From DATDCY01 sp031406795 [NCBI: Candidatus Rokuibacteriota bacterium] (lineage in GTDB: Bacteria > JAUVQV01), in the NCBI GenBank assembly GCA_031406795.1, contig JANOHV010000069.1:1-14056 (forward strand): 14,056 nt of DNA. The letters are read 5' to 3'. Of this stretch, positions 6,114 to 12,516 are shown piece by piece. A program made the position numbers and the translations under genes. The notes below the pieces were generated by a model, which searched no databases, had not been told where the DNA came from, and saw only the letters and a program-made list of their open reading frames with translations. How positions within the stretch are numbered: the stretch's first letter is position 1; each line of letters begins with the position of its first letter.

Positions 6114-6878
6114 TCACCAGTCGTGGAGGGCGTCGAGCAGGGCGTCGCAGGCGGTGCGGTCCTTGATCTTGCCGAGCGCCGCGGCGATCTCCACCCGCAC
6201 GCCCGTGCTCCGGTCCTTGTTGAGCAGCTCGACAAGGGCCTCCGCGGCGCCGGGTGTTTGAATCGCGCCGAGCAGGTTCACGGCTTTCCAGCGCGCGTTC
6301 GAGTCGTGCTTGTCGAGAGCGTCGAGCAGCGCCGGTACGGCGGGCGGGCCGATCTCCCTGAGCGCGCGATAAACGGAGGGCCAGAGCTGGCGGGCAGGGT
6401 CGCCGAGGAGCCCGGCGAGGGCTTCCGCCGCCCGCGGGTCCTTCAACGAGGCGAGCGCCTCCGCGGCCTCGATGCGTACGCGCAGTTCGGTGTCGTCCAA
6501 CGCTTCGATCAGTTCCGGCACCGCCGGCGCGCCGATCTTGACGAGTTTCTGCCGCGCCTGCGCCCGGGCTTCTTTCGCGTCGTCAGCCAGTGCGGCGATC
6601 AACTGCGCAATGGCGGCATCGTCCGCCCCTGGCGCCGATTCGGTTACCCGCGGCGGCTGCACAGGGGCAGGTGTGGGCGCGGGCGCAGCAGAGGGGGGCG
6701 GTGCGACGGGTGGACGCGCCGGGGTCGACGACGAGGCTTTCCGCTGCTGGAGCATCCGGTTGAGCATCTCGAGATCGCGCGCGATCGCCGCCGGCGGCTG
6801 GGCGTCACCGGCCCGGGCCGGGGCGACACCGGCGGCCCAAACCCCGAGCAGCAGCAGGATCAACGGCGGCAGGTGCAT
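6114..6878 (-). CDS. Exported HEAT-repeat protein, truncated by an in-frame stop
   Basis: The readable part is 254 residues; with the tail beyond the TGA the design is about 301. The N-terminus MHLPPLILLLLGVWAAGVAPARA is a good Sec signal peptide with likely cleavage after ARA. A coiled or helical stretch (about 30-50) and a Pro/Ala-rich linker (about 52-80) follow. Then come tandem HEAT/PBS-lyase-like repeats with recurring motifs such as GAPAVPELIEALDD, LRVRIEAAEALASLKDP and GPPAVPALLDALDK. These form a helical solenoid for protein contacts, probably in the periplasm. Start Met 6878 is chosen because the signal peptide begins there; an in-frame ATG at 6917 is the alternative. The last codon before TGA is Trp and the frame continues in register. 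The stop could be a nonsense mutation, a sequencing error or, least likely, recoding. Divergent from osmC. Confidence 0.8.
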   Translation of the reverse strand: MHLPPLILLLLGVWAAGVAPARAGDAQPPAAIARDLEMLNRMLQQRKASSSTPARPPVAPPPSAAPAPTPAPVQPPRVTESAPGADDAAIAQLIAALADDAKEARAQARQKLVKIGAPAVPELIEALDDTELRVRIEAAEALASLKDPRAAEALAGLLGDPARQLWPSVYRALREIGPPAVPALLDALDKHDSNARWKAVNLLGAIQTPGAAEALVELLNKDRSTGVRVEIAAALGKIKDRTACDALLDALHDW

Positions 6879-6923
6879 CGCTCTCTGGCTCCGCTCCGGG
6901 TTTGTTCGTACGATCATAAGCGA

Positions 6924-6954
6924 CCGCACCGTTGCGGGGAAGAGCTTTTTTTTT
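6924..6954 (+). other. Hairpin followed by a 9-T run in the osmC leader
   Basis: CCGCA (6924-6928) and TGCGG (6933-6937) form a 5-bp stem with a 4-nt loop. Eight nt later comes a run of nine T (6946-6954), directly before the SD of the small upstream ORF. It resembles a weak terminator or attenuator in the + direction but has an unusually long stem-to-T gap. Confidence 0.25.
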
Positions 6955-6969
6955 CGCAGGAGGCGTATC

Positions 6970-7005
6970 ATGGCGACAAACAACCGATGGGGGAGGCTGT
7001 CATGA
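6970..7005 (+). CDS. 11-residue upstream ORF overlapping the osmC start
   Basis: ATG 6970 is preceded by a full consensus Shine-Dalgarno, AGGAGG (6958-6963), with 6-nt spacing, the best in this part of the window. It encodes MATNNRWGRLS, and its TGA (7003-7005) overlaps the osmC ATG (7002) in the ATGA arrangement. The codon context suggests a leader peptide whose translation delivers ribosomes to osmC by termination-reinitiation. osmC also has its own GGGAGG (about 6991-6996), lying inside this ORF. The peptide has no recognisable domain. The alternative is that the upstream SD/ATG is fortuitous. Confidence 0.4.
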   Translation: MATNNRWGRLS

Positions 7006-7421
7006 TCACACGTTCTTCGAGCGCGGTCTGGCAAGGAACCTTGAAGCAGGGCAAAGGCAGCGTCAGGCTGGGCAGCGGCGCCTACGAAGGTCCGTATACG
7101 TTCGCGTCGCGCTTCGAGACGGGCCCGGGGACGAACCCCGAGGAGTTGATCGGCGCGGCGCACGCCGGCTGCTTCTCGATGTTCCTGTCGGCTCTGCTGA
7201 CTGAAGCCGGTTTCACCCCCACGCGCATCGCGACCACCGCCACGGTGCACCTGGGCGACGGCCCCACGATCACGCTGATCGAGCTGGAGACGCAGGCCGA
7301 GGTCCCCAAGCTGACCCAGGAGGCGCTCCAGCAGCACGCGGAGGCGGCCAAGAAGAACTGCCCGGTCTCCAAGGCGCTGGCGGGGCCGGAGATCAGGATG
7401 CGCGCGCAGTTGGTGCCCTAG
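7002..7421 (+). CDS. osmC: OsmC-family peroxiredoxin
   Basis: A 139-residue OsmC-subfamily thiol peroxidase, the expected length. It would reduce organic hydroperoxides in the cytosol using two cysteines. The peroxidatic Cys57 is in the signature NPEELIGAAHAGCFSM, and the second Cys120 is in KKNCPVSKAL. The N-terminal W..GTLKQGKG and the FASRFETGPG segment with a conserved Arg (R37) complete the active-site pattern. ATG 7002 has GGGAGG about 6 nt upstream and overlaps the stop of an 11-codon ORF. It starts a probable transcription unit with the SagB-like dehydrogenase (50 nt downstream) and the SGNH-like gene. Relatives respond to osmotic or peroxide stress through regulators not seen here. 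Strong call. Confidence 0.92.
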   Translation: MITRSSSAVWQGTLKQGKGSVRLGSGAYEGPYTFASRFETGPGTNPEELIGAAHAGCFSMFLSALLTEAGFTPTRIATTATVHLGDGPTITLIELETQAEVPKLTQEALQQHAEAAKKNCPVSKALAGPEIRMRAQLVP

Positions 7422-7471
7422 CCCTTCGGATCTCGTGGCGGGAGCGATCGGCGCGGAGGCAGGACATCGCA

Positions 7472-8236
7472 ATGGATACGGACGAACTGATTCGCCTGCA
7501 CCGCGAGTTTCTGAAAGATTCGGTCCGACTGCGCTTCGATTTCTCCACGACGGGACAGCGCCGCGGCCTCCCGCCGCCGCCGCTCCAGAAACCCGTTGCG
7601 CCGGGATCGAAGATCGTCGCGCTGCCGGGCCCGGAGATGTTCGGCGAACTCGGCGCCGCGAGCCTGCTCTCGGTTCTCAAGAGCCGCCGCAGCGTGCGGC
7701 GCTTCACCGACGCGCCGCTCACCCTCGCAGAGCTGGCATTCCTGCTCTGGGCCACCCAGGGGGTGATCGCCCAACCCGGCCCAGCCGTGACGCTGCGCAC
7801 GGTCCCGTCCGCGGGGGCGCGCCACGCGTTCGAGACCTACCTGTACTGCCGCCGCATCGAGGGGCTGGAGGAAGGGATCTGGCGCTATCTTCCGCTGGAG
7901 CACGGGCTGCTCTTCGAGTTCGCCGAGGCGGGGCTGGCCGAGCGCATCGCCGTCGCCTGCCTCGATCAACGATTTGTGACGCAGGCGGCGGCGACTTTCT
8001 TCTGGAGTGTACTGCCGTCGCGGATGGAGTGGCGCTACGGTCCGGCCGCCCACCGCGTGCTGCCGCTGGATGCCGGGCACGTCTGTCAGAACCTCTATCT
8101 GGCCGCCGAAGCCATCGGCGCCGGCGTCTGCGCGGTCGGCGCCTACGACCAGCAGGCGCTCGACTCGCTGCTGCGTCTCGACGGCGAGGAGGAGTTCGTC
8201 TTGTACCTGGCCCCGGCGGGGAAGAAGGCCGGGTGA
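7472..8236 (+). CDS. SagB/ThcOx-type nitroreductase-family dehydrogenase
   Basis: A 254-residue FMN oxidoreductase of the SagB/ThcOx branch. The branch hallmarks are present in order: SRRSVRRFTDAPLTLAELAFLLWATQG (about 70-96, two adjoining blocks), TVPSAGARHAFETYLY (about 110-125), GIWRYLPLEHGLL (about 136-148), then RYGPAAHRVLPLDAGHVCQNLYLAA (about 188-212) and AVGAYDQ. SagB enzymes oxidise azolines to azoles in RiPP toxins, but many homologues stand alone with unknown substrates. Here there is no cyclodehydratase or visible precursor peptide, so a general redox role is more likely. ATG 7472 is preceded by GGAGGCAGGA. It is linked to osmC upstream and to the SGNH-like gene, 16 nt downstream. 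Confidence 0.87.
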   Translation: MDTDELIRLHREFLKDSVRLRFDFSTTGQRRGLPPPPLQKPVAPGSKIVALPGPEMFGELGAASLLSVLKSRRSVRRFTDAPLTLAELAFLLWATQGVIAQPGPAVTLRTVPSAGARHAFETYLYCRRIEGLEEGIWRYLPLEHGLLFEFAEAGLAERIAVACLDQRFVTQAAATFFWSVLPSRMEWRYGPAAHRVLPLDAGHVCQNLYLAAEAIGAGVCAVGAYDQQALDSLLRLDGEEEFVLYLAPAGKKAG

Positions 8237-8252
8237 CCGCGGCCGAGAAGCC

Positions 8253-9020
8253 ATGAGTTCGGGGATCGCCCGCGTCGTCGCCCTCGGGGCGAGCAACCTC
8301 ACGCGCGGGTTCCAGACGGTGGTTTCTACGGCGCGGACGACCTGGGGGCTCGACGTCCAGGTGCTCGCGGCCCTGGGCCAGGGGCGCTCCTACGGCGCGC
8401 CCAGCAGATTTTTCGGCCGCGTGCTGCCGGGCATCCTCGAGTCAGGCCTGTGGCGGGAACTCGATCGCCTCGCGCCCGCTCCGACCCGAGCGTTGATCAC
8501 CGACGTCGGCAACGACATCTTCTATGGATATTCGGCGGCTCGGACGCTGGCGTGGGTCGAGGAGGCCGTGGGGCGACTCCAGCGGATCACGCCGGACATC
8601 GTGCTGACCGACCTGCCGCTCGTGAACATCCGGCGACTTTCCCGGGCCCGGTTCCTGGCGTTCCGTTCGCTGTTGTTCCCGCGCTGCCGCCTCTCGCTTG
8701 CGCAAGTCGCGGAGACTGGCGCGCAGGTCAACGCCGGGGTGGCGGCCCTGGCGGCGGCCCGCGGGCTGCACCTGACGCACCTGCAGGAGCATTGGTACGG
8801 GGTCGACCCGATCCATATCCGTCCGTCGTTGTGGCGTCTGGCCTGGAGTGAAATCCTCGGGGGCGGCGCGAAGGACCTGGTGCCGGGCGCCGTCTCCTGG
8901 CGTGAGGGCCTGCGGCTCTACCGGATGCCGGCCGAGCGCCAGAGGAACTTCGGGTGGGAGCGGTTCACGCCGCAGCACGGCACGGCGTTGAAGGCGGGAG
9001 GGAGGGTCTGGCTCTTCTGA
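8253..9020 (+). CDS. SGNH/GDSL-like hydrolase family protein
   Basis: A 255-residue protein with the block pattern of SGNH hydrolases. VVALGASNLTRGF (residues 8-20) offers the nucleophile Ser14, in GASN rather than GDSL. ITDVGNDIFYG (82-92) is the GxND block (Asn87), and VDPIHIRP (184-191) is the DxxH block with Asp185 and His188. An early Gly, in LGQGRSYG (about 41-48), could supply the oxyanion contact. Members are esterases, lipases or acyl/acetyl hydrolases; no substrate can be assigned. There is no obvious signal peptide, unlike many secreted SGNH enzymes. ATG 8253 follows the SagB-like stop by 16 nt, so it is probably the last gene of the osmC unit. The gap to the convergent peptidase gene is 73 bp. 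Confidence 0.72.
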   Translation: MSSGIARVVALGASNLTRGFQTVVSTARTTWGLDVQVLAALGQGRSYGAPSRFFGRVLPGILESGLWRELDRLAPAPTRALITDVGNDIFYGYSAARTLAWVEEAVGRLQRITPDIVLTDLPLVNIRRLSRARFLAFRSLLFPRCRLSLAQVAETGAQVNAGVAALAAARGLHLTHLQEHWYGVDPIHIRPSLWRLAWSEILGGGAKDLVPGAVSWREGLRLYRMPAERQRNFGWERFTPQHGTALKAGGRVWLF

Positions 9021-9093
9021 GGGGCGGCCGGCAGGGACGGGGCGAGAGCGGCGGCCGGTCGGGTCCTTTCGCGGGCCGCGACGGCGGCGCGCT

Positions 9094-10365
9094 TCAGCGC
9101 AGGCCGCGGCGCCAGCGGTCCTCGAATTCGGCGACCTCCATGCGCGCTTCGTCGCGGAAGACGTCCGCGAACGCGCCGCCGGCGCCGACCCCGGCGATGA
9201 TGCTGCGCACGGCCCCGAAACCGCGCATCTCCTCGAGCTCGCCGATCGCGAGGCGGGCAGCCGCGTAAGCCGCCGTGACGCTGCCGCGGCGTCCCATCAA
9301 AGCTTGATCGACATCGTTGAGCGAATTCAGACCCTCCGGCGGGTGGTCGGAAAAAAAGGTGCGGATCTGCGCGCTGTCCCACCCCTGAAACGCGGTCGCC
9401 AGTCCTTCGTGGAACCAACGGGGCAGCCCTGCGGGAGCCATGCGGAAGAGGAACGCGTGGGTCATCTCGTGGAGCAGCACGGACTGGAGGCCGGCGGCCT
9501 CCTCCAAGGTTGTCAGCCCGCCGACCGGGATGCGAATCTTGCCGTCGTACAGGCCGCCCGACCAGTCCGGGGCCTGGGTGACGCTCGTGAAGGCGTTCTT
9601 CGCGTAGAGGATCACCGTGAGTTCGCTCCGCGGGTAATCCCCGAGGCGGTCGTGCAACACGTCGAAGGCCTGGTCCAGCGCCTTGAAGAAACCCTGCACG
9701 AGCTCCCGCGGCACTTCCCGCTCGTAGAGGATGACGAAATAGCGGCTGCTTTCGCGTCCCATGCCCTCCTCGGCGGCCATCTCCCGCCGCCCGCGGGCGA
9801 TCTTCGCGGCAAGCGCGTGCGATCCGCCGGCTTTCGCCGCCGCCTCCCACTCCCCGACGGCGAGATTCAATAACCCCTCGCGGTCGTAAATGTCGCCGGA
9901 GAGCTCACGCGCCGTGGCGCTGTCGGGGGCGAGTTCCAGCGCGCGCTCGATTTCGCTGCGGGCGGCTCGCGTGTCCGCTCCCTGGAAGATGACCGTGGCC
10001 AGCAGCAGGCGGTACTCGGCATGCTCCGGCTGGGCTTCGACGGCCTTTTCCAGCCATTCGCGGCTTTGCCGGAACCGGCCTCCCCGCAGGTGGGAGCGGG
10101 CAAGCTCGGCGGCCGCCTGCGCCAGACCCCTGCGGGCCGGCTGCGCGGCGGGTTCGCTCTCCAGCGCCGCGGCGAAGTCGGCGGCGGCCTCCTCGAAACG
10201 GCGGCTCTGCAGCAGTTCGTACCCGCGCTTCACCAGCGCGGCGAAGCTCTCGGCACCGGCGAGTGGCGCCGGGAGCGCGCCCAGGAGCAGCGTCACGAGC
10301 AGGAACGCCACCGGTGCGGCGACGGCCCCGGGGTGTCTCCCCCGGCGTGTCGTGACCGTACCCAT
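9094..10365 (-). CDS. Exported TPR-containing gluzincin (peptidase MA-like) metalloprotease
   Basis: A 423-residue protein. A basic start (about 1-12) and a hydrophobic helix (about 14-36, ending APLAGA) form a signal peptide or anchor, so it acts outside the cytoplasm. Residues about 39-175 hold roughly four TPR-like helical repeats (e.g. GYELLQSRRFEEAAADFAAAL, HLRGGRFRQSREWLEKAVEA). The C-terminal half is a zinc peptidase: HEMTH (299-303) gives the two His ligands and catalytic Glu300, and WFHEGLA supplies the third ligand Glu320, the gluzincin pattern typical of peptidase MA-like proteins. The substrate is unknown. The frame is open far upstream, opposite the helicase, but Met 10365 with GGGGGAG just before it is the sensible start. 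Divergent from rep. Confidence 0.85.
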   Translation of the reverse strand: MGTVTTRRGRHPGAVAAPVAFLLVTLLLGALPAPLAGAESFAALVKRGYELLQSRRFEEAAADFAAALESEPAAQPARRGLAQAAAELARSHLRGGRFRQSREWLEKAVEAQPEHAEYRLLLATVIFQGADTRAARSEIERALELAPDSATARELSGDIYDREGLLNLAVGEWEAAAKAGGSHALAAKIARGRREMAAEEGMGRESSRYFVILYEREVPRELVQGFFKALDQAFDVLHDRLGDYPRSELTVILYAKNAFTSVTQAPDWSGGLYDGKIRIPVGGLTTLEEAAGLQSVLLHEMTHAFLFRMAPAGLPRWFHEGLATAFQGWDSAQIRTFFSDHPPEGLNSLNDVDQALMGRRGSVTAAYAAARLAIGELEEMRGFGAVRSIIAGVGAGGAFADVFRDEARMEVAEFEDRWRRGLR

Positions 10366-10404
10366 GGCATGGTCTCCCCCGTAGGCTGCCCCCATTCTTC
10401 GCAT

Positions 10405-10434
10405 GATGTAGCCGCTGCCCGCGGTTGAAGTCAA
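10405..10434 (-). promoter_or_regulatory. Candidate promoter of the TPR-peptidase gene
   Basis: Reading the minus strand, TTGACT (10434-10429) is followed after 18 nt by TACATC (10410-10405). The -35 is good (5/6) and the -10 is poor. It would start transcription roughly 30 nt before Met 10365, in the 129-bp divergent spacer shared with rep. Confidence 0.35.
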
Positions 10435-10455
10435 GGCACGACGGCGACTCACCGC

Positions 10456-10484
10456 TTTACCTTGGCCCGCCCCGTCCCTATAAT
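10456..10484 (+). promoter_or_regulatory. Sigma70 promoter of rep with a perfect -10
   Basis: A perfect TATAAT (10479-10484) is preceded after exactly 17 nt by TTTACC (10456-10461, 4/6 to consensus). Initiation is expected about 7 nt after the hexamer, near 10491, only about 4 nt before ATG 10495. No Shine-Dalgarno fits between them. Confidence 0.6.
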
Positions 10485-10494
10485 CCCCCCTCTC

Positions 10495-12507
10495 ATGAGT
10501 CATGACCCGCACGCCCTGAACCCGCGCCAGCGCGAGGCCGTCCTGCATGGGGACGGCCCGCTGCTGATCCTCGCCGGCGCCGGCACCGGCAAGACGCGCA
10601 CGCTCGCCTACCGCATCGCCTACCTCGTGGAGCGCGGCGTCGCGCCCGGAACGATCCTCGCGGTCGCCTTCACGAACAAGTCCGCCGACGAACTGAAGGA
10701 GCGGGTCAAGAAGCTGCTGCGCAAGGGTTCCAAAGCCCCTTCGGTCTCGACATTCCACTCCTTCTGCGTTCGCGTGCTGCGCAACGAGATCGAGCACCTC
10801 GGCTTCAAGAAGAATTTCACCATCTACGACACCGCCGACCAGCTCTCGGCGCTGAAAGAGGCGCTGCGCGAGGTGCGCCTGGTCGGCCGCGGCGACGCGG
10901 ACGCCAAGCGGGTGCTCGCCGCGATCTCGCGCGCGAAGAACGAGGGGCGCGAGCCGGACCCCGGCGACGGCACCGACCCGTACGCGATCCTCGCCGCGGA
11001 GGCCGCGCCGCGCTACGCGAGCGCGCTGAAGGCCTACAACGCTGTCGATTTCGACGACCTGCTCGTCTTCACGCTCAAGCTCTTCCGGGAGTTTCCCGCG
11101 GTCCTCGAGCGCTGGCGCGAGCGCTGCCGTCAGGTCCTCGTCGACGAGTTCCAGGACACGAACGCCGTCCAGTACCAGCTCGTTTCGCTGCTGGCAGGGC
11201 CCGGCGGCAACCTCACTGTCGTCGGCGACGATGACCAGTCGATCTACGGCTGGCGCGGGGCGCTGCCCGGCAACATCCTGGATTTCACGCACGACTGGCC
11301 GACGGCGAAGGTGATCACCCTCGACCAGAACTACCGCTCCACCGGCCACATCCTCGCGGCGGCGAACACCATCATCCGCAAGAACTCCTCGCGGCGCGAG
11401 AAGAACCTCTGGAGCGACCTCGGCGAGGGCGTGCCGGTCACCGTGCTGGCCTGCAAGGACTCCGAGGACGAGGCCAACGCGGTCGTCGAGCGCATCATCG
11501 GCCTGGTCGCCTCCGACAAGGCCAAGCCGGCCGACTGCGCGGTGATCTTCCGCACCAACGCCCAGTCGCGCTCGTTCGAAGACGTGCTGCGCCGCCACCG
11601 GATGCGCTACGTCGTCATCGGCGGCATGCGCTTTTACGACCGCAAGGAGGTGCGGGACCTGATCGCCTATCTGCAGGCGATCCACAATCCGCTCGACGAG
11701 ATCGCCCTGCTGCGCGTGGTCAACTACCCGGCGCGCGGGGTCGGCAACGAAACCATCCACCGCCTCCAGGCGGCGAGTCTCGCCGAGAAGCGGCCGCTCG
11801 CCGAGGTCATGGCGAAGGCCGGGGACGTCCCGGGTGTCGGCGAGCGTCAGGCGCGCGCGCTCGGGGAGTTCCTCGGCTTTCTCGGGCAGATGCGCGAGCG
11901 GTTCCGGGCCGGCCACATCGCCGAGCCGACCGAGGAACTCGTGAAGATCATCGGCCTGGAGGACGCCGCGCGCGCCTCGGTGAAGGATCCGGTCGCCGCC
12001 GAGCGCAAGGCCGAGAACGTGCGCGAAGTGGTCGCGGCGCTCGCGAGCTTCGAGAAGGCCGAGCCGGAGTCCGGCCTCGGCGACTACCTCGCCGGCGTGA
12101 ACCTCTCCGGCCGCGACGAGGAGTCGGACGATTTCACCGGCGACAGCGTGACCCTGCTCACGATGCACGGCGCGAAGGGGCTGGAGTACCCGCACGTCTT
12201 TCTCACGGGGCTCGAGGAGGGGCTGCTGCCGCACCGGCGCTCCGAGTTCGAGGTCGGCGGCCTCGAGGAGGAGCGGCGTCTGGCCTACGTTGGCATGACG
12301 CGCGCCCGCCGCAGCCTGACGATCACCTATGCCGCCGCGCGCACCAAGTACGCCAAGCAGGAGCGGGCCTCGCCGTCGCGGTTTCTCGAGGAGCTCCCGG
12401 AGGCGGGGGTCCGGCGCGAGGACCGGCGCGACCCGCGGCAGGAGTACGACGACGCGGACGGACACATGACCCCGCAGGACTTCTTCAGCCGCATCAAGCG
12501 GCTCTAG
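10495..12507 (+). CDS. rep: Rep/UvrD-family (SF1A) ATP-dependent 3'-5' DNA helicase
   Basis: A 670-residue superfamily 1A helicase, close to E. coli Rep in length. All motifs are visible: Q motif LNPRQREAV (Gln12), Walker A AGAGTGKT (Lys33), Ia AFTNKSADELKER, II VDEFQDTN (D217-E218), III GDDDQSIYGWRGA, IV LDQNYRST, V TMHGAKGLEYPHVF and VI EEERRLAYVGMTRARR (about 591-606). The 2B-domain region resembles Rep more than UvrD. It unwinds DNA during fork restart or displacement of bound proteins. It ends without the long C-terminal tail that many UvrD/PcrA proteins have. ATG 10495 is chosen over an in-frame TTG at 10462 because the TATAAT overlaps that extension. The phosphodiesterase-like gene starts 9 nt after the stop. 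Confidence 0.92.
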   Translation: MSHDPHALNPRQREAVLHGDGPLLILAGAGTGKTRTLAYRIAYLVERGVAPGTILAVAFTNKSADELKERVKKLLRKGSKAPSVSTFHSFCVRVLRNEIEHLGFKKNFTIYDTADQLSALKEALREVRLVGRGDADAKRVLAAISRAKNEGREPDPGDGTDPYAILAAEAAPRYASALKAYNAVDFDDLLVFTLKLFREFPAVLERWRERCRQVLVDEFQDTNAVQYQLVSLLAGPGGNLTVVGDDDQSIYGWRGALPGNILDFTHDWPTAKVITLDQNYRSTGHILAAANTIIRKNSSRREKNLWSDLGEGVPVTVLACKDSEDEANAVVERIIGLVASDKAKPADCAVIFRTNAQSRSFEDVLRRHRMRYVVIGGMRFYDRKEVRDLIAYLQAIHNPLDEIALLRVVNYPARGVGNETIHRLQAASLAEKRPLAEVMAKAGDVPGVGERQARALGEFLGFLGQMRERFRAGHIAEPTEELVKIIGLEDAARASVKDPVAAERKAENVREVVAALASFEKAEPESGLGDYLAGVNLSGRDEESDDFTGDSVTLLTMHGAKGLEYPHVFLTGLEEGLLPHRRSEFEVGGLEEERRLAYVGMTRARRSLTITYAAARTKYAKQERASPSRFLEELPEAGVRREDRRDPRQEYDDADGHMTPQDFFSRIKRL

Positions 12508-12516
12508 GCCGGCGCG

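Noticed and set aside
6114-6116. Selenocysteine at the HEAT-gene TGA
   Set aside because: A structural HEAT repeat has no redox need for Sec, the position is not a Cys in the repeat pattern, and no clear SECIS-like hairpin was identified by eye. A mutation or sequence error is simpler.
5970-7001. In-frame plus-strand extension upstream of osmC
   Set aside because: It is antisense to the HEAT-repeat gene and low-complexity. OsmC proteins begin at the residue encoded at 7002.
7472-8236. RiPP (thiazole/oxazole peptide) cluster suggested by the SagB-type enzyme
   Set aside because: No YcaO cyclodehydratase, E1-like partner, transporter or precursor-like peptide is visible in the neighbouring genes.
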